Of a DNA stretch of 64,000 nucleotides, positions 62,751-64,000 are shown one piece after another. The stretch is taken from positions 62,001-126,000 of the forward strand of contig MU839836.1 in NCBI GenBank assembly GCA_030411725.1, read 5' to 3'. The notes under the pieces were generated by a model that did no database searches, was not told where the DNA came from, and worked only from the letters and a program-made list of their open reading frames with translations. Position 1 is the first letter of the stretch. Each line of letters begins with the position of its first letter. The position numbers and the translations under genes are program-made. The stretch comes from Echria macrotheca (lineage: Eukaryota; Ascomycota; Sordariomycetes; Sordariales; Schizotheciaceae).

Positions 62751-64000
62751 ATGGACCCGCTATCCATCGCGGCGAGCGCTGCTGGACTCGCGGCGGCCTG
62801 CGCCAAGATCGCCGGCACCCTCTACACATTCATTGACGACACTTCTTCGGTCGACGAGAATGTCGCTGGGTTCTGCGACGAGGTGCAGACGCTGGGCCGG
62901 GTGCTCGATTCCATCAGCAACGCCTGCATCACTACCCCGCGCGTCGCTATCCTCCCGGACGTCGACTCAGACCAGGGCCTGTGGGCCACGGCCAAGGCCA
63001 CCCTAGGCGACATCAAAACCACCGTCGACAAAGTCGTCCAACTTCTAGACGAGGTGCAGAACAATGCAGCCCCCAATGTCTTCAGTCGAGGCTTTCTTCG
63101 AAAGCCGGCCAAGCAGATCAGGCTGAGCATGCGGTCCAAGGACATCGCCGTGTTCCGGGACCGCATCAAGCTGTACGCGTCTGCCATGAACAGCGCCCTG
63201 CAGATGATCAACATCTGCCTGATGATTAGCAACAACTCTTCGCAGGACGCTGTGATCGATGTGCTCGGTGGGCTCAGAACCCAGATCGCCCGTGTCCAAT
63301 ATGTGTTGGATCACGGGCCCGGGGCCAATGTCAACCCGGCCGATGCGAATCAGGACAACCTCCGCCGGTTTGTGCGCGTGGCCGAGGTCTTCCACTCCAA
63401 CGCGAGCACCATCGTCGAGGAGGGCCCGGAGTCGGCCGCCTGGCGAGGGAGCATCCTCGGCGACCCGCTGACGAGAGAGGAGGTCTCAAAAATCGAGAAG
63501 TGGATAACCCACCCCAGCGATTACGACCGTCTGGCAGATGCGCATAAACACTCCGACTCGGATGACGAAATCGACAACGACTTGATCACGAGACTCGGGG
63601 AACTGGCAGTGGGGAGCCAGCAGAAGGGTGACTACGCCAAGGCCGAGATGTTTTACCGAAAGCTCCTCGACCGCAAGGAGGCCAGCCAAACCGATATCCA
63701 AGAAATCATTCAGCTCAAGACTGATCTGGCATTTGTATGTTTTCACCAGGGGAAATGGGCCGAAGCAGAGGCCATCATCGAGCCGATTGCCCAGGGAACA
63801 AAAACAACCAACGTCGCCTTGTACGACGGACTTCACGCACTGGCGCTGGCTCAAGTGGGAACTTCCAACCTCGAAAGTGCACAAAGATCTTGCAAACGAG
63901 CCCTGCAGGGCAAGAGAAGGATTCTTGGCAAGGAGGACCCGTCTTACTTTGAGACGTTGGCTCTGTTCGCGTTGATCTGCGACGCCCTGGATGAGAGCGT
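62751..64000 (+). CDS. STAND-type N-terminal domain/TPR protein, truncated by window end
   Basis: The frame is open from the ATG at 62751 (CGCCATGG, strong context) to the last base, 416 codons, with no intron so far. The N-terminus (MDPLSIAASAAGLAAACAKI) and the following helices match the N-terminal domain of fungal STAND proteins, as in the gene at 2396. From about residue 280 there are TPR-like helix pairs (LGELAVGSQQKGDYAKAEMFYRKLL, ALAQVGTSNLESAQRSCKRAL, an LGKEDPSYFETLALFALIC unit typical of kinesin-light-chain-type TPRs). No NACHT domain has appeared between them, so the TPRs follow the N-terminal domain directly. Function is likely in signalling or non-self response, by family only. 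The 3' part is unseen. Confidence 0.85.
   Translation, partial: MDPLSIAASAAGLAAACAKIAGTLYTFIDDTSSVDENVAGFCDEVQTLGRVLDSISNACITTPRVAILPDVDSDQGLWATAKATLGDIKTTVDKVVQLLDEVQNNAAPNVFSRGFLRKPAKQIRLSMRSKDIAVFRDRIKLYASAMNSALQMINICLMISNNSSQDAVIDVLGGLRTQIARVQYVLDHGPGANVNPADANQDNLRRFVRVAEVFHSNASTIVEEGPESAAWRGSILGDPLTREEVSKIEKWITHPSDYDRLADAHKHSDSDDEIDNDLITRLGELAVGSQQKGDYAKAEMFYRKLLDRKEASQTDIQEIIQLKTDLAFVCFHQGKWAEAEAIIEPIAQGTKTTNVALYDGLHALALAQVGTSNLESAQRSCKRALQGKRRILGKEDPSYFETLALFALICDALDES

Noticed and set aside
1..64000. CRISPR array or prokaryotic operon structure
   Set aside because: No spaced direct repeats of the right size; spliceosomal introns throughout show a eukaryotic genome.

Overview
This window is nuclear DNA of a filamentous ascomycete, most likely a Sordariomycete (Sordariales-like). 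The evidence is genes with short introns (about 46-90 nt) carrying GT...CTRAY...AG signals, Zn(II)2Cys6 regulators, HET and NACHT/STAND proteins, a DUF4360 secreted protein, a GH11 xylanase and many CCTAGGTA-type intergenic motifs. No rRNA, tRNA, CRISPR array or intact transposon was recognised. All exon structures below were worked out by eye from splice signals and reading frame, with no transcript support.

Layout. 1-5 kb: a DUF1989 protein and a FlK-like hotdog thioesterase are divergently transcribed, followed by a NACHT STAND protein (2396-5032). 5.7-11 kb: a secreted GH11 xylanase, an unknown protein and an O-methyltransferase with a repetitive N-terminal extension and a GC-AG intron, all on the minus strand. 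11.8-15.6 kb: a Zn-dependent formaldehyde-dehydrogenase-like enzyme and a Rieske/AIF-type flavoprotein, both minus. 16.2-18.5 kb: a HET gene broken by two in-frame TAG codons. 18.9-25.2 kb: a small mitochondrial-type membrane protein and the Prp24/SART3 splicing factor. 25.5-34.3 kb: a cytochrome P450, a TauD-like dioxygenase and a Zn2Cys6 regulator. 37-40.4 kb: a cysteine-containing unknown protein and a second Zn2Cys6 regulator. 41.7-50.5 kb: a small unknown protein, an 865-residue HET protein, a UBX protein, an unknown protein ending in cysteine pairs, and a membrane protein. 51.7-57 kb: an AAA-ATPase remnant, a six-exon cysteine-rich secreted protein and an eight-exon amidase. 59.2-64 kb: a DUF4360 secreted protein, an acyl-CoA dehydrogenase, and a STAND-type N-terminal/TPR gene cut by the right edge.

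The genes mix housekeeping functions (Prp24, UBX, AIF, acyl-CoA dehydrogenase) with accessory ones (allorecognition/NLR-type, secreted, P450, O-methyltransferase). There is no PKS, NRPS or terpene backbone enzyme, so the P450, dioxygenase, O-methyltransferase and regulators do not form a classical biosynthetic cluster. The least explained parts are the secreted eight-cysteine preproprotein, the Cys-pair-tailed protein, the GH11 with an altered thumb, and the concentration of NLR/HET loci.
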